DNA of 64,000 bases from Liquorilactobacillus uvarum DSM 19971 (GTDB lineage Bacteria; Bacillota; Bacilli; Lactobacillales; Lactobacillaceae): assembly GCF_001434935.1 (NCBI RefSeq), contig NZ_AZEG01000001.1, forward strand, positions 151,190 to 215,189, given 5' to 3'. Under the pieces are notes generated by a model. It saw only the letters and a program-made list of their open reading frames with translations, searched no databases and was not told the origin of the DNA. Shown piece by piece: positions 35,708-46,468 of the stretch (its first letter is position 1; each line of letters starts with the position of its first letter). The position numbers and the translations under genes are program-made.

Positions 35708-37060
35708 ATGTCGTTTAAAAGCTCAGTCGCAATTGCAGCTGGTCGTGCATCGTACTGGTTCTTGCATAACTTTCTACATGGAGGAACAGCATTACCTGGT
35801 AAAATAACCCTTGCACTTGATCCTGAGGTTTTACAGACTTTATCCAAAAACTATGAAGTAGTTATTATTACAGGCACAAACGGTAAAACATTAACGACCG
35901 CATTAACTGTTAAAGTTTTGCGTACCAAATATACTAATGTTTTAACCAATCCAAGCGGTTCAAATATGAAACAAGGCATCGTAACAGCCTTTCTTACTGC
36001 TCACAAAACCAAATCTGGCAAACCTTTGGCAGTTTTAGAAACTGACGAAGCCAACGTTGCTTTGATTACACGTTATGTTAATCCAAGTGCTTTCGTGCTG
36101 ACTAACATTTTTAGAGATCAAATGGATCGCTATGGTGAAATATACACAACTTATGACAAAATACTCAAGGGAATTCGTTTGGCACCAAAAGCAACAATTA
36201 TTGCTAATGGCGATGCACCAATCTTCAATAGTAAAGAACTTCCCAACCCTATCGTCTATTATGGTTTTAATGCCGAAAAAGATCGTGAACAAATGGCGGC
36301 ACCGAATACTGATGGCTTATTATGCCCAAGATGCAAAAAAATATTGCATTATTATCAGCTTACTTACAGCAATCTAGGAAAATATTATTGTCCAAATTGC
36401 GATTTCAAACGACCTGATTTAAAACACCAAGTAACTAAAATAAAAGAACAGACACCAACCTCATCAACCTTTGAAATTGACGCACATCCAGTGACTCTGC
36501 ATATTGGCGGTACTTATAATATTTATAATGCCTTAGCAGCTTACAGTGTCGGCCGCCATTTTGATATTGATCCTAAGTTGATTGTTCAAGCATTAGATAG
36601 CAAAGACGAAAAAATATTTGGTCGGCAAGAGGTCATTTCAATAGATGGTAAAGAAGTCACACTGATTCTAGTTAAAAATCCAGTTGGTCTCGATCAAGTG
36701 CTGAATATGATCAAAACTGATCGTAATCCCTTTTCATTAGCTGTTTTGCTAAACGCAAATTATGCTGACGGCATTGATACAAGCTGGATCTGGGATGGTC
36801 GTTTTGAAGAATTACCATTTGAAAGAATTCCAAGCGTGCTTGCAGGCGGTGAAAGATATCGCGATATTGCATTTCGACTTAAAGTTGCAGGTGTTCCTGC
36901 AAAGAATTTTGAAGAGCGTGAAAATCTGAATGCAGTGCTTGAGTCAATCAAAAAAATGCCGACAGAACATGTCTATGTCTTGGCAACTTACACTGCTGTC
37001 TTACAATTGCGCAAAGCGATGGCTGCACAAGACTATATTAAGGAAGGAATGGAACAATAA
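35708..37060 (+). CDS. murT: Lipid II isoglutaminyl synthase, MurT subunit
   Basis: Mur-ligase-like partner that activates the D-Glu carboxylate of lipid II for amidation to D-isoglutamine. It has 450 residues. The ATP loop is IITGTNGKTLTT, the zinc-ribbon insertion has CPRC...CPNC, and the C-terminal DUF1727 domain is present. Its stop overlaps the gatD start by one base (TAATG). It works as a complex with GatD and affects cell wall cross-linking and lysozyme and beta-lactam tolerance in Gram-positives. Confidence 0.95.
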   Translation: MSFKSSVAIAAGRASYWFLHNFLHGGTALPGKITLALDPEVLQTLSKNYEVVIITGTNGKTLTTALTVKVLRTKYTNVLTNPSGSNMKQGIVTAFLTAHKTKSGKPLAVLETDEANVALITRYVNPSAFVLTNIFRDQMDRYGEIYTTYDKILKGIRLAPKATIIANGDAPIFNSKELPNPIVYYGFNAEKDREQMAAPNTDGLLCPRCKKILHYYQLTYSNLGKYYCPNCDFKRPDLKHQVTKIKEQTPTSSTFEIDAHPVTLHIGGTYNIYNALAAYSVGRHFDIDPKLIVQALDSKDEKIFGRQEVISIDGKEVTLILVKNPVGLDQVLNMIKTDRNPFSLAVLLNANYADGIDTSWIWDGRFEELPFERIPSVLAGGERYRDIAFRLKVAGVPAKNFEERENLNAVLESIKKMPTEHVYVLATYTAVLQLRKAMAAQDYIKEGMEQ

Positions 37061-37764
37061 TGCCTTATACATTGAAGATAGCTCATTTATACGGTGACTT
37101 GATGAACACTTACGGTGACATTGGAAATATTCTGGTACTCAACTACTATGCCAAAAAAATGAATGTCACCTTAACTTCTGAAATAGTTAGTCTTAATCAG
37201 TCATTTGATCCTAAAAAATTTGATCTAGCCTTCTTTGGTGGAGGGCAGGATTACGAACAGGTCATTGTTTCTAAAGATATTCAAAGCAAGAAAAAAGATT
37301 TGACCGACTTTATTGAAGACAACGGTCCGATGCTCGCCATCTGTGGCGGTTATCAATTGCTTGGGCAATACTACATCGGTGCTGCCGGTGAACGGATTGA
37401 AGGAATTAATGCTCTACCGCATTACACAAAAAGTCAAGACCATAACCGTTTTATTGGTGATATAGTCATAAAAAATGCTGAAACTAACCAAACTTATCAT
37501 GGCTTTGAAAATCACAATGGTATAACATTTTTGGGTACAAGCGAACGTCCTTTGGGAACTGTTATCAGTGGTCATGGCAACAATGGCCAAGATAAATCAG
37601 AAGGCGCTATCTACAAAAATGTTTTCTGCTCCTATTTTCATGGCCCGATTCTTGCCCGCAACGGAGAACTTGCCAAAAGACTGCTGCTAATCGCCTTAAA
37701 GCGCAAATATCCTGATGCTGATCTGAGTAAAGAAGAAAGCCTAATTATCAAGCCAACCTATTAG
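37060..37764 (+). CDS. gatD: Lipid II isoglutaminyl synthase, glutaminase subunit GatD
   Basis: Class I glutamine amidotransferase-like subunit that supplies ammonia to MurT. It has 234 residues. The nucleophile is Cys95 (LAICGGYQLLG) and the catalytic His is His194 (SYFHGPILARN), matching Cys94/His189 of S. aureus GatD. A strong terminator follows. Confidence 0.95.
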   Translation: MPYTLKIAHLYGDLMNTYGDIGNILVLNYYAKKMNVTLTSEIVSLNQSFDPKKFDLAFFGGGQDYEQVIVSKDIQSKKKDLTDFIEDNGPMLAICGGYQLLGQYYIGAAGERIEGINALPHYTKSQDHNRFIGDIVIKNAETNQTYHGFENHNGITFLGTSERPLGTVISGHGNNGQDKSEGAIYKNVFCSYFHGPILARNGELAKRLLLIALKRKYPDADLSKEESLIIKPTY

Positions 37765-37837
37765 AAATCTAATACTTTTATCTGCCTTTGGAAATTTTTG
37801 ATATAAGAGACTCTATATCAAAATAAATTCAGATACC

Positions 37838-37880
37838 AAGGGGCTTTGCCAAAATTCTATTTTAGCAAAGCCCCTTTTTT
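37838..37880 (+). terminator. Terminator of murT-gatD
   Basis: Stem AAGGGGCTTTGC (37838-37849) / GCAAAGCCCCTT (37865-37876) and six T. Confidence 0.88.
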
Positions 37881-38018
37881 AATCTAATCTTAATTTTTTA
37901 TATCAATTATAAAAAACAATCTTCACTGCAAAACTAAGCATTAACTGTGGCAGCGAATCTCAACCTATTTTCAAACAGTTTATTTTCAGAACGAAGAGTT
38001 TCCTCACATTCTTCAAAA

Positions 38019-38984
38019 TCAAGCCTTGATACCTGGCTCAGAAGCAATGATTGATAATTTTCCTTCGATTGTCCACTCCTTGACATCAAACGGAAGTATG
38101 AAATGCTGACCCTTAGTCAAAGAATAACTTTCGCCTGCAATAATTATCTTTCCTTGACCGTCAAGAACAGAGACTAACGTATACGAGGCTTTTCCCCGTT
38201 GAAAAGATGCCTTGCCGAAGGGAAGTTCCCATTTATAGACACTAAAAAAATCAGTAGCAATATATTTTGTGATCTCAGCATTACCTTGTTTATGTGTTGA
38301 AATATCAAGTTTGGGATCAATATGCGGTACATTAGTTACATCAATCGATTGTTTAATGTGCAATTTGCGCTTTTCCCCAGTTTTCTTGTCTACACGATCA
38401 AAATCATAGACACGATAAGTCGTATCACTGCTTTGCTGTGTTTCTAGGACCATTACACCTTTACCAATCGCATGAATCGTCCCACTCGGTACATAAAGAA
38501 AGTCTCCTGCTTTGACTGGTATACGACGCAATAGCTTGTCCCATTGCCCCTTCTTGATCATCGTGGACAACTCAGCTTTTGTTTTGGCATGGTGCCCGTA
38601 AATCATCTCTGAATCTTCATCTGCTGCAATCACATACCAACATTCTGTCTTACCAAGTTCATGTTCATGTTCCATCGCATAACTATCATCCGGATGAACT
38701 TGAACAGATAATTCAGTCCGAGCATCAAGAATCTTAGTCAACAACGGAAAAACATCACCAGTAGCATTCCCGAATAATTCACGTTTATCCTGCCATAGTT
38801 GACCAAGGGTTTGCCCCTTATACTCTCCATTTAAAACAGTTGCTGGTCCATGCGAATGTGCCGAGATAGCCCAACATTCGCCAGTCTGATTACTCGGTAT
38901 TGGATAACCAAATTTTGTTTTCAAGCGTTGACCGCCCCAAATTTTTTCTTGAAAACACGGTTTTAAAAAAAGTGGTTGTTTCAC
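38019..38984 (-). CDS. manA: Mannose-6-phosphate isomerase, class I
   Basis: Zinc enzyme interconverting mannose-6-P and fructose-6-P, 321 residues, the short Firmicute type. Zinc ligands are seen in SVQVHPDD, GKTECWYV and SGTIHAIGKG. The C-terminal cupin half is present. It is monocistronic, with no mannose PTS genes nearby. Confidence 0.93.
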   Translation of the reverse strand: MKQPLFLKPCFQEKIWGGQRLKTKFGYPIPSNQTGECWAISAHSHGPATVLNGEYKGQTLGQLWQDKRELFGNATGDVFPLLTKILDARTELSVQVHPDDSYAMEHEHELGKTECWYVIAADEDSEMIYGHHAKTKAELSTMIKKGQWDKLLRRIPVKAGDFLYVPSGTIHAIGKGVMVLETQQSSDTTYRVYDFDRVDKKTGEKRKLHIKQSIDVTNVPHIDPKLDISTHKQGNAEITKYIATDFFSVYKWELPFGKASFQRGKASYTLVSVLDGQGKIIIAGESYSLTKGQHFILPFDVKEWTIEGKLSIIASEPGIKA

Positions 38985-39005
38985 TGTCGCTCCCCCTATT
39001 TGTTT

Positions 39006-40019
39006 TTAATTGTTCTGATCTTTTTCGTTAAGATATTGCGCGATTATTTTATCGCGTTTTTCTAAAAAAATATCATTGACTGCATTCGGATGAACTCTAT
39101 TTGTCAAAACAATTAGTCCATCCTGCTTATTTTTATCCAAAAGAATAAATGTACCTGTAAAACCAGTGTGATAAAGACACGCTTCATTCTGACTATTATA
39201 ACGTAAATCCCAACCTAAAGATCGTCTCAAACTTCTGCTAGGCGTTTGATCTCTAAACAAATTCCAAATTGTCTGCTCATGCAGAATCTTTTTGTTTGGG
39301 TTATCCTCCAATATCCATGCTGAAAATTTTATTAAATCATGCAAGGACGTAAAGAGGCCCGCAGATCCGCAGCGTTCACCAATAATGTTAGCTTTAGGAT
39401 CATGGACTTGTCCACAAATAAGCCCACGTTTTTTTGATAATTCAGTTGGGACACATTGTGCAGGATCTGGTACAAACGTACTTTCGTTCATTCCCAAAGG
39501 CTGCAGTATTTCGGAAACAATTACTTTTTGGACCGGCAGCTGATATATTTTCTCAATAATCAAACCGAGAAAAATCATTCCAATATCGGTATACACAACT
39601 TTTTTTTCAAACCATTCTCCTGTATGCAACGTATAAAGCGCATCTATCAACTCATTTGCATTTAAAGAATTGCGATTTTTTATATAACCAGTAATTGCCG
39701 AAGTATGTGTCAAGAAATGACGGATTGTAATGCGTTGATCTGAAAACTTAGGCAGAAATTTTTTAATTGGATCATCAAGTTTAATTTTACCTTTTTCAAC
39801 TAATTTTAAAATAACGGTTGTCGTTCCGATAACCTTTGTCAGGGATGCAACATCGTACAACAAAGCAGGTTTCATCTCTTTTTCAACTGGTACGACTTGC
39901 CGTTTTCCAAATACTTCAGCTTTGACACTGCCATGATGCAGCAACGCATATGAAACCCCAGGAACAACATTTTCACTTACAAGTTCATGTAACATGTTTA
40001 TTGTGCGTTTATTCCTCAT
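39006..40019 (-). CDS. Serine hydrolase of the beta-lactamase/DD-peptidase (class C) fold
   Basis: About 337 residues with the serine-hydrolase triad motifs: SLTK (nucleophile Ser and Lys), YTD in place of YxN, and HTG in LYHTGFTGT. No signal peptide is apparent, so it may act in the cytoplasm or as an esterase-like enzyme; the substrate is unknown. ATG 40019 is preferred to 40037. It overlaps the preceding phosphatase gene by 11 bases, so the two are probably cotranscribed. Confidence 0.82.
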   Translation of the reverse strand: MRNKRTINMLHELVSENVVPGVSYALLHHGSVKAEVFGKRQVVPVEKEMKPALLYDVASLTKVIGTTTVILKLVEKGKIKLDDPIKKFLPKFSDQRITIRHFLTHTSAITGYIKNRNSLNANELIDALYTLHTGEWFEKKVVYTDIGMIFLGLIIEKIYQLPVQKVIVSEILQPLGMNESTFVPDPAQCVPTELSKKRGLICGQVHDPKANIIGERCGSAGLFTSLHDLIKFSAWILEDNPNKKILHEQTIWNLFRDQTPSRSLRRSLGWDLRYNSQNEACLYHTGFTGTFILLDKNKQDGLIVLTNRVHPNAVNDIFLEKRDKIIAQYLNEKDQNN

Positions 40020-40698
40020 TTTTTTCACTTCGATCATTGTTTAGTTTTTTCTGATTAATGCTGATAATATTAAAAACACCATCTTGGAAATCAACCTTGC
40101 TAACACGTGCGTTTTTCAATAAAAGCATTGGGACATCCCCCTTTAGTCCCTCAATAAAAACTGAAAGTACGATTGCATGTGCAACAATTAAAATATTGAC
40201 CTCACCCTGCTTGTCTTTATATTCGTAGGCAATTTCTGTTAAAGTACGTGTCATTCGTTGATTAAGCTGCTGCGCATTTTCAATCTGAGTCGCTGTATCC
40301 ATAATTTTGAACAAATTTGTTACCGCAGCGACATGCTGCTGTTGTCGAAAAGCCGCGATGATTTTGCGCAAACCTATTTTTCTTAAAACTGTCGGAACCA
40401 GTTTTCTATTCTTCATTTCCTCATAATTTCCGAAATTAAGTTCACGCAGCCCAGGAGCTGTCTTTATTGGCGGCTTTTTTTTGTTGTTTTGTTCTAAAAT
40501 ATACTGAGCAGTCTTTTGAGTACGCTTAAGATCACTTGTATAGATTGCTGTAAATTCTACATTATGAAGATCATCACCTAATTTTTTTGCCATAGCGATT
40601 CCTTTTTTAGTTAATGGAGAATCGGTAATTCCTTGAAGTCGACGACGCCGATTGAGTTCTGTTTGACCGTGCCTTACTAAATAAAAATGAACAATCAT
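40009..40698 (-). CDS. Histidine phosphatase family protein
   Basis: Phosphoglycerate-mutase-like phosphatase of 229 residues with the phosphohistidine motif YLVRHGQTEL (His10) and the second His in IVAHAIVL. ATG 40698 has AAGGAAGTGG upstream, so the longer frame to 40782 is not used. Such proteins range from phosphatases to alpha-ribazole or sugar phosphatases, so the substrate is open. It is translationally linked to the serine hydrolase. Confidence 0.82.
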   Translation of the reverse strand: MIVHFYLVRHGQTELNRRRRLQGITDSPLTKKGIAMAKKLGDDLHNVEFTAIYTSDLKRTQKTAQYILEQNNKKKPPIKTAPGLRELNFGNYEEMKNRKLVPTVLRKIGLRKIIAAFRQQQHVAAVTNLFKIMDTATQIENAQQLNQRMTRTLTEIAYEYKDKQGEVNILIVAHAIVLSVFIEGLKGDVPMLLLKNARVSKVDFQDGVFNIISINQKKLNNDRSEKNEE

Positions 40699-40818
40699 TC
40701 GTTCCACTTCCTTAACAAACCAGCTATTTTCTTTGCCTAATTTTACATATCGGTGATCAGATAGTACAATTATACCAAACAAACTTTAAAATGACTTAAT
40801 TATAAGGGATTGATCAAT

Positions 40819-41148
40819 GTGGCAAGCAATTCAGACTCCATTTTTAATTTACTATCTTTTTTAAAACGTCATCCGGATCAGTATAAACAGTTACAAACCT
40901 CATATAGTAATGTCATTCGTTTAATCATACCTGATAGTGTTCGAATTTCAGACCAAGAAATCTACTTTCCCGATAACAAGCTGATGGTAAACAGAATGCA
41001 AACCGATTTTATTGCACAACATGGAGATTTGCTTAATCATTATCAAGAAAAGACTAAACACCCTGATTTACATTTCAAAGATATCTGGATTACAACAGCA
41101 CATATTACACACAAAAAAAGTTACTTACTTGAAATATCTTATGAGTGA
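40819..41148 (+). CDS. Hypothetical protein
   Basis: A 109-residue soluble protein, not recognised. GTG 40819 follows AAGGGA at 40804-40809; TTG 40810 is too close to it. It is mixed alpha/beta, and the C-terminus (ITHKKSYLLEISYE) looks like a terminal beta strand. Divergent from the phosphatase gene and followed by a terminator, it is a stand-alone unit. Confidence 0.6.
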   Translation: MASNSDSIFNLLSFLKRHPDQYKQLQTSYSNVIRLIIPDSVRISDQEIYFPDNKLMVNRMQTDFIAQHGDLLNHYQEKTKHPDLHFKDIWITTAHITHKKSYLLEISYE

Positions 41149-41178
41149 CGCTTCTTTCTTAATAGTTTTAAAAAACAT

Positions 41179-41236
41179 AAAAAAGTTTGAAGAAGAAATC
41201 TGGAATTTTCCTGGATCTCCTCTTCAAACTTTTTTC
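41179..41236. terminator. Bidirectional terminator
   Basis: AAAAAGTTTGAAGA (41179-41192) pairs with TCTTCAAACTTTTT (41221-41234). It serves the hypothetical gene and the convergent MFS gene. Confidence 0.8.
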
Positions 41237-41281
41237 AACTATTCACTGCAAATATTTTAAGTAAATTACAAATACAAAAAA

Positions 41282-42490
41282 TTAACCTTTTCTAACAACG
41301 CGTGTAACAATCATTAAATCAATTGCAATCAGCATTGCTGTTACAAGGAAAACTGTCTCATAACTAAACAAACTCGAAACAAGCGAACCAACCATTGGTC
41401 CTGCCACTCCTCCAGCTGCTTGAAATGACTGGTTGTAGCTGAAAATGCGCCCAAATGCTTCGCTAGGGACATCAAGTGTCAAAATAGTCTGGACCGCCGG
41501 CAGCATTGCTGCACTAGAGAGCCCTAGTAAGAAACGCAAAAGTCCCAATTGCCACGGTGCTGTTACAAAAAACATAGGCACAAAAATAATTGCAGTAGCC
41601 AACAATCCGGTCAGTAAAATTCGTTCTGGCCCAATTTTATCCATCAAATGTCCAACTTTTGAGGCAAGTAGCAAGGTGCCAAAACCTGGCATAGCTGCAA
41701 CAAAACCACTAACTAAAGAAATATTCCCCTGGCCGTTCATCAACTGACGTACCAGTAAACTAATAATCGGCGAAATCGACATTAGTGATGATTGCACAAA
41801 GAGCGTTGTCAAAAACATCACGATAATAAGTTTTGGCTGCCTTAGTTCATGGAAGATCTTTCCCATGGGTTTAATCTTTTTTGCAGGGATCGGAGTAAAG
41901 TGTTCTGTAACATACAAAAATGTCATTACAAAAACTAATCCCATTAAGATCCCTGTAATGAAAAATGTCATTCGATAACCAACTGCACCTGCAATTAATC
42001 CACCAAAAAGCGGGCCCAGCAGTGTTCCGGTTACATTAGCAGTCATTAAATTGCCCATTACCTGACCACTTTTCTTGTGCGGTGTTTCCCCCGCCATTAG
42101 CGCAGTTGCATTATTAATGTACCCTGAGAACGCTCCTTGCAGCAAACGCAAAACGATAACCATTAACACACTCTGTGCCATTCCTACAAAGAAAATAGTG
42201 AATGCCATAACTCCAGACGCACGCAAACACATTAATTTTCTTCCCTTGCGATCAGCCAAATTACCCCAAAATGGAGAAACAATTGCTTGTGACAAGTATG
42301 TAATAGAAAATGCAATCCCTGAATAGAGGTTGAGTTCCCATTTATTAAAATGACCCAAAGTATCCAAATACAACGAAATAAATGGCATCGTCATTGAATA
42401 TCCTAATGCTGTGATGAAACATCCTATCCACAGAATCAGAAAACTTTTCTTCCAGACAGCTTGACGCCGCTCTTCTGCCTCTTTAGCCAC
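41282..42490 (-). CDS. MFS transporter, PmrA-like multidrug exporter
   Basis: A 402-residue protein with 12 predicted membrane spans. MFS motif A between spans 2 and 3 reads GNLADRKGRK, and the motif C-like region of the drug/H+ antiporter group is NVTGTLLGPLFGGLI. The overall pattern resembles PmrA/NorA-type exporters; the natural substrate is not known. Confidence 0.85.
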   Translation of the reverse strand: MAKEAEERRQAVWKKSFLILWIGCFITALGYSMTMPFISLYLDTLGHFNKWELNLYSGIAFSITYLSQAIVSPFWGNLADRKGRKLMCLRASGVMAFTIFFVGMAQSVLMVIVLRLLQGAFSGYINNATALMAGETPHKKSGQVMGNLMTANVTGTLLGPLFGGLIAGAVGYRMTFFITGILMGLVFVMTFLYVTEHFTPIPAKKIKPMGKIFHELRQPKLIIVMFLTTLFVQSSLMSISPIISLLVRQLMNGQGNISLVSGFVAAMPGFGTLLLASKVGHLMDKIGPERILLTGLLATAIIFVPMFFVTAPWQLGLLRFLLGLSSAAMLPAVQTILTLDVPSEAFGRIFSYNQSFQAAGGVAGPMVGSLVSSLFSYETVFLVTAMLIAIDLMIVTRVVRKG

Positions 42491-42623
42491 AAAAAAACAA
42501 TCCCTTCTTTAAGCAATATTCTTATAATAACATTGTCGGCCACTAATATCATAGCCTCAGTTTTAATTTTTCGAGTCTTCTTTCATTTCCCTCCTAATTA
42601 TCCTCAAAAACAGTTATTCGTCC

Positions 42624-42696
42624 ATAAAAAAACCTGACCCTTTACGTCAAAGAACATTTTTACATTTCTTCGATCACATAAAGTTCAGGTTTTTTA
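42624..42696. terminator. Bidirectional terminator hairpin
   Basis: AAAAAAACCTGA (42625-42636) pairs with TCAGGTTTTTT (42685-42695), with an inner CTTTA/TAAAG pair. It lies between genes both read from the minus strand. Confidence 0.7.
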
Positions 42697-42737
42697 CCAT
42701 TATTCACTTTTAAACTTCTAATCAATTCAAAATTTAA

Positions 42738-43004
42738 TCAATCGTCTAAGTCACGTTCAATATCCAACCCATACAAATTGCTTACAGGTTCTTTCTTATC
42801 AACCGGATGTACGACCAAAATTGTTGTGGCACCCTTACTGCTGACATAGCCTGCAAATTCAGCGACTTCTTCAACACGATAGGCCAACCCATCAGAATTA
42901 TAAATATACTGACCAGCAACAGGCATACTCTCAAAATAAGTTTTATTCATCCGATAATAGTCATTTGTGGAAGATTCATGCATAACTAAAACAACTTTAA
43001 ACAT
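42738..43004 (-). CDS. Small hypothetical protein
   Basis: An 88-residue soluble protein, not recognised. ATG 43004 has GAGGTGATT upstream, so the longer frame to 43094 is rejected. It starts MFKVVLVMHES and has a Val/Ile-rich strand TTILVVHPVDKK. It follows glnQ by about 110 bases and may be cotranscribed. Confidence 0.65.
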   Translation of the reverse strand: MFKVVLVMHESSTNDYYRMNKTYFESMPVAGQYIYNSDGLAYRVEEVAEFAGYVSSKGATTILVVHPVDKKEPVSNLYGLDIERDLDD

Positions 43005-43112
43005 GTAAAAATCACCTCTGTAATTCCATAAGACAGGGCAGCAACTCGACATAGTAAATATTAAATTAACGACAACTCTGAAAGATAAAACCATTATAGC
43101 ACGGCTTATATC

Positions 43113-43856
43113 CTAAACGTTGATAACCTTCTCCAAGAAAGTTTTAGTACGCTCATTTTGAGGATTATCAAAGACTTCTTCAGGTTTTCCTTCTTCCATT
43201 ACTTTTCCATCGGCCATAAAGACAACCCGGTCAGCAACTTCTTTAGCAAAACCCATTTCATGTGTAACAACAACCATTGTCATACCCTTTTTAGCAAGGT
43301 CCTTCATTACTGTAAGAACATCACCAACCATTTCTGGGTCAAGTGCAGACGTTGGTTCATCAAATAACATAATATCCGGATTCATTGCAAGCGCACGTGC
43401 AATCGCTACACGCTGTTTTTGTCCACCTGACAAAGATTGCGGCATTGCATCATACTTATCATCCAATCCAACTGTACTCAAAAGCTGCTTAGCTGCATTA
43501 ACAGCCTCTTCTTTTGACATTTTTCCAAGTTCAACCGGAGCAAGTTCAACATTTTGCCCAACTGTTAAATTATTAAAAAGATTGAAATGCTGGAACACCA
43601 TGCCAATATTTTCACGCGCCTGGTCAATATTTGTTTTTGAATCACTAATGTTGTTACCATCTATGATGACTTTGCCTGATGTTGGTTCCTCCAGTCTGTT
43701 TAAGCACCTGAGCAATGTACTCTTTCCAGAACCTGAAGGACCAATTAGTACAACTACTTCATTTTGGGCAACCTTAAAATCAATCCCCTTTAAAACATGA
43801 TTATCACCAAAATTTTTTTTAAGATCTGTTACATCAACTTTTAAATTTTTCATCAA
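43113..43856 (-). CDS. glnQ: Polar amino acid ABC transporter ATPase (GlnQ type)
   Basis: Energises uptake of glutamine or a related polar amino acid. It has 247 residues: Walker [10 protein letters not shown], signature LSGGQKQR, Walker [15 protein letters not shown], and the family H-loop [12 protein letters not shown]. The start overlaps the stop of the partner gene by four bases. Confidence 0.93.
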   Translation of the reverse strand: MMKNLKVDVTDLKKNFGDNHVLKGIDFKVAQNEVVVLIGPSGSGKSTLLRCLNRLEEPTSGKVIIDGNNISDSKTNIDQARENIGMVFQHFNLFNNLTVGQNVELAPVELGKMSKEEAVNAAKQLLSTVGLDDKYDAMPQSLSGGQKQRVAIARALAMNPDIMLFDEPTSALDPEMVGDVLTVMKDLAKKGMTMVVVTHEMGFAKEVADRVVFMADGKVMEEGKPEEVFDNPQNERTKTFLEKVINV

Positions 43857-45310
43857 TCATTGATCCTCCGTTCTACCCATTTGGACAATAGTGTCAACAC
43901 TGTAATAATTATTAAATAAATCAAAGCAATAATCGTCCAAATTTTAAAGCCTTCTAGATTACGTGCAATAATAATTTTACCAGTTTGTGTCAATTCAAGT
44001 ATCCCAATAATTGACAAGATTGAAGTATCTTTTAAAGTAATGATGAACTGGTTAATAAACGATGGGATCATAATCTTAATCCCCTGCGGTAAAATAACTT
44101 TGCGCATTGACCTGCCAAACGGCAACCCTAAACTCCGAGCAGCTTCCATCTGTCCAGGATCAACTGCCGCAATTCCGCCTTTAACGAAGGCCGCTGTATA
44201 TGCACCTTCATTTAGAGTCAGTGTGATAATACCTGCAATAAAGGCCGGGACCTTAGAACCAGTCAAACTTGGTACACCATTATAGATAAACAATGCTAAA
44301 ACAAGTAAAGGCAATCCACGGAAAATATAAATAATCGTTGTTGATGCTCCACGCGCAACTTTGCTAGGCAGCACCCCAAGTAGTCCAACCAAAACACCAA
44401 AAATTGTAGCACAAATTATTGATACAACTGTTAACTTGATAGTTTCAAAAATACCCTCAAGGATAGCTGACTTATTTTGTTTTATCAAACCGATAAAAGT
44501 ATGTCCTTCACTGTCAGCCTTGTCGTTAGCCTTTTTCTGAGATGAAGTTGCTGATTCACCAGTGTATTTTTTAATAATTTTATCATACTGACCATTAGCT
44601 TTTAATTTCTTCAATCCAGAATTAAACTTAGCCATCAGTTCTTTGTTCTTTCCCTTTTCAACAGCAAAACCATAACTGCCGGTATCAGTTGGCTTAGTAA
44701 CAACTTTAAGACCTAACCCAGTTTTAACACCATAATTCAAGACCGCACTATCATCAAAACATGCAGCCGAATTTCCATTCTTAACATCATTATATACGTT
44801 ATCAGAATCGTCAAAAGTTACAGTCTTAAAACCATAACGATCCTTAATTGAATTAGCATATGTAGCACCGGATGTTCCTGTCTTAACAGCAACCCTTTTG
44901 CCCTTCAAATCCTTAAGGCTTTTAACATCGCTTTTAGGAGCAACTGCCATAACTATCCCAGATTTGTAATAAGGTGTCGAGAAATCAAATTTTTCACGAC
45001 GCTCATCGGTAATTGTCATTCCTGCAATCACACCATCAATTTGCCCAGAACTTAAGGACTGAACAGCTGCATTAAAACCAATTGGTTTAATATCTACCTT
45101 AAATCCTTCTTCCTTAGCGATCGAACGTATCAATTCCATATCAATTCCAACGTACTTATTATTGGAATTGGCATACACAAACGGGGGAAATGTTACATCG
45201 GTTCCAATTGTATATGTCTTTTCTGCAGCATCTACCTGTGGTTCATGGTAAACATTCATAAATACAAATAAGCCAAACATACAACTTATCAGAGCAATAA
45301 TTTTTTTCAT
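43853..45310 (-). CDS. glnP: Fused substrate-binding protein and permease, GlnP type
   Basis: A single 485-residue chain with a signal peptide ([17 protein letters not shown]), one periplasmic-type amino-acid-binding domain (about 35-265; [36 protein letters not shown]), a Lys/Ser linker, and a C-terminal permease domain with the EAA loop [24 protein letters not shown] 45310 has GGGGAAG upstream; the frame to 45508 is an unused extension. Lactococcal GlnP has two binding domains; this one has one. Glutamine/glutamate is the likely but unproven substrate. Confidence 0.92.
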   Translation of the reverse strand: MKKIIALISCMFGLFVFMNVYHEPQVDAAEKTYTIGTDVTFPPFVYANSNNKYVGIDMELIRSIAKEEGFKVDIKPIGFNAAVQSLSSGQIDGVIAGMTITDERREKFDFSTPYYKSGIVMAVAPKSDVKSLKDLKGKRVAVKTGTSGATYANSIKDRYGFKTVTFDDSDNVYNDVKNGNSAACFDDSAVLNYGVKTGLGLKVVTKPTDTGSYGFAVEKGKNKELMAKFNSGLKKLKANGQYDKIIKKYTGESATSSQKKANDKADSEGHTFIGLIKQNKSAILEGIFETIKLTVVSIICATIFGVLVGLLGVLPSKVARGASTTIIYIFRGLPLLVLALFIYNGVPSLTGSKVPAFIAGIITLTLNEGAYTAAFVKGGIAAVDPGQMEAARSLGLPFGRSMRKVILPQGIKIMIPSFINQFIITLKDTSILSIIGILELTQTGKIIIARNLEGFKIWTIIALIYLIIITVLTLLSKWVERRIND

Positions 45311-45491
45311 TCTATCTTCCCCTATAACTTTTAATTTTAATAAGTATATCATACTTCTGTTATTAAATGACACATCACTAATTTGATAGCGTTTTATGAA
45401 ATAAAAAACTTTATTTAACAAAGTTAAAAAGTAAATAAGGTTTGCTTTGCAAAACAGTAAGAGAGAATTCACGTTATGTTTGAATATTAAG

Positions 45492-46424
45492 TTAATTATT
45501 TTCGTCAATGATTTGAAACCCGTAATTCTGGATATGCCGTTTTAAGATTTTTAGATATTCAGCCGCTGTTAGGCTTAATTCGATTTGTTTATGCTTTACT
45601 AATCCAAGTGTCATCGAATCGTCCACGTCAAGAGGGATAGCAACAATCTTATCATCATTTAGGTCATTGCTGATAATTCCAGAACTTATCGTATAGCCAT
45701 TAACACCTGCCATTAAATTAAAAATTGTGGCCCGATCACTGACTTTAATATTTCTTTTGTGTACTATTGTGCTCAAAATTTCTTCAGCAAAGAAGAATGA
45801 GTTTGCGTCACCCTGTTCGTACGAAAGGTATGGGTAATCTTCAAGATCGGCCAATTTAACGCTCTTTTTTTTAATTAAAGGGTTACGGTAACCAACAAAA
45901 ATATGTGGTTTTGCATTAAATAATGGCTGAAACTCCAAATCATTTTCTTTCATAATTTTCTGCAAAACCTTTTCATTAAAATTGTTTAAATAAAGTATCC
46001 CAATTTCACTTTTAAACTCATTCAAATCATCAAAAATGTTCTGTGTCTCTGTTTCGCGCAAAGTAAAATTATATTCGTCAACATCTAGCCCCTTTAACAA
46101 TTCAACAAATGCACTCACAACAAAAGCATAATGCTGGGCTGAAACAGAGAATGACTTTTTACGCGGCTCATGTTTTTTATACCGCTCCTGCAATAAACTT
46201 ACTTGATCAGTTACTTGCTTTGAATAACTCATAAACTCTCTTCCGTCATCAGTCAGTGAAACACCGGTCTTTGTCCGCAGCAAAAGCTTGATTTTTAATT
46301 CTTCCTCCAGTTTTTTGATTGCGTTCGAAAGGCTAGGTTGTGTCATAAAAAGCCTTTTAGATGCTTCGTTAAAAGAACCTGTTTTCACGATCATTTCTAG
46401 ATACTCAAGTTGCTCTAAGCGCAT
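45492..46424 (-). CDS. LysR-family regulator, probable methionine/cysteine regulator (MtaR/MetR-like)
   Basis: A 310-residue regulator with the N-terminal winged helix (FNEASKRLFMTQPSLSNAIKKLEEEL) and an effector-binding domain. It is divergent from metE with 142 bases between them, and a palindrome close to the streptococcal Met box lies in that gap. From this I infer that it activates metE-metF and controls its own gene. The ABC transporter downstream could be a further target, but no such box was seen before it. Confidence 0.85.
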   Translation of the reverse strand: MRLEQLEYLEMIVKTGSFNEASKRLFMTQPSLSNAIKKLEEELKIKLLLRTKTGVSLTDDGREFMSYSKQVTDQVSLLQERYKKHEPRKKSFSVSAQHYAFVVSAFVELLKGLDVDEYNFTLRETETQNIFDDLNEFKSEIGILYLNNFNEKVLQKIMKENDLEFQPLFNAKPHIFVGYRNPLIKKKSVKLADLEDYPYLSYEQGDANSFFFAEEILSTIVHKRNIKVSDRATIFNLMAGVNGYTISSGIISNDLNDDKIVAIPLDVDDSMTLGLVKHKQIELSLTAAEYLKILKRHIQNYGFQIIDENN

Positions 46425-46468
46425 TGTTTCCCTCCTGTTAAAAATTTTATTTTCATTTTACCACTATG

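Noticed and set aside
39006..40019. Beta-lactamase
   Set aside because: The SxxK-YxD-HTG pattern fits the wide serine hydrolase family. No signal peptide or resistance context was seen.
45311..45508. 66-residue N-terminal extension of GlnP
   Set aside because: The frame is open by chance; the signal peptide and ribosome binding site both point to ATG 45310.
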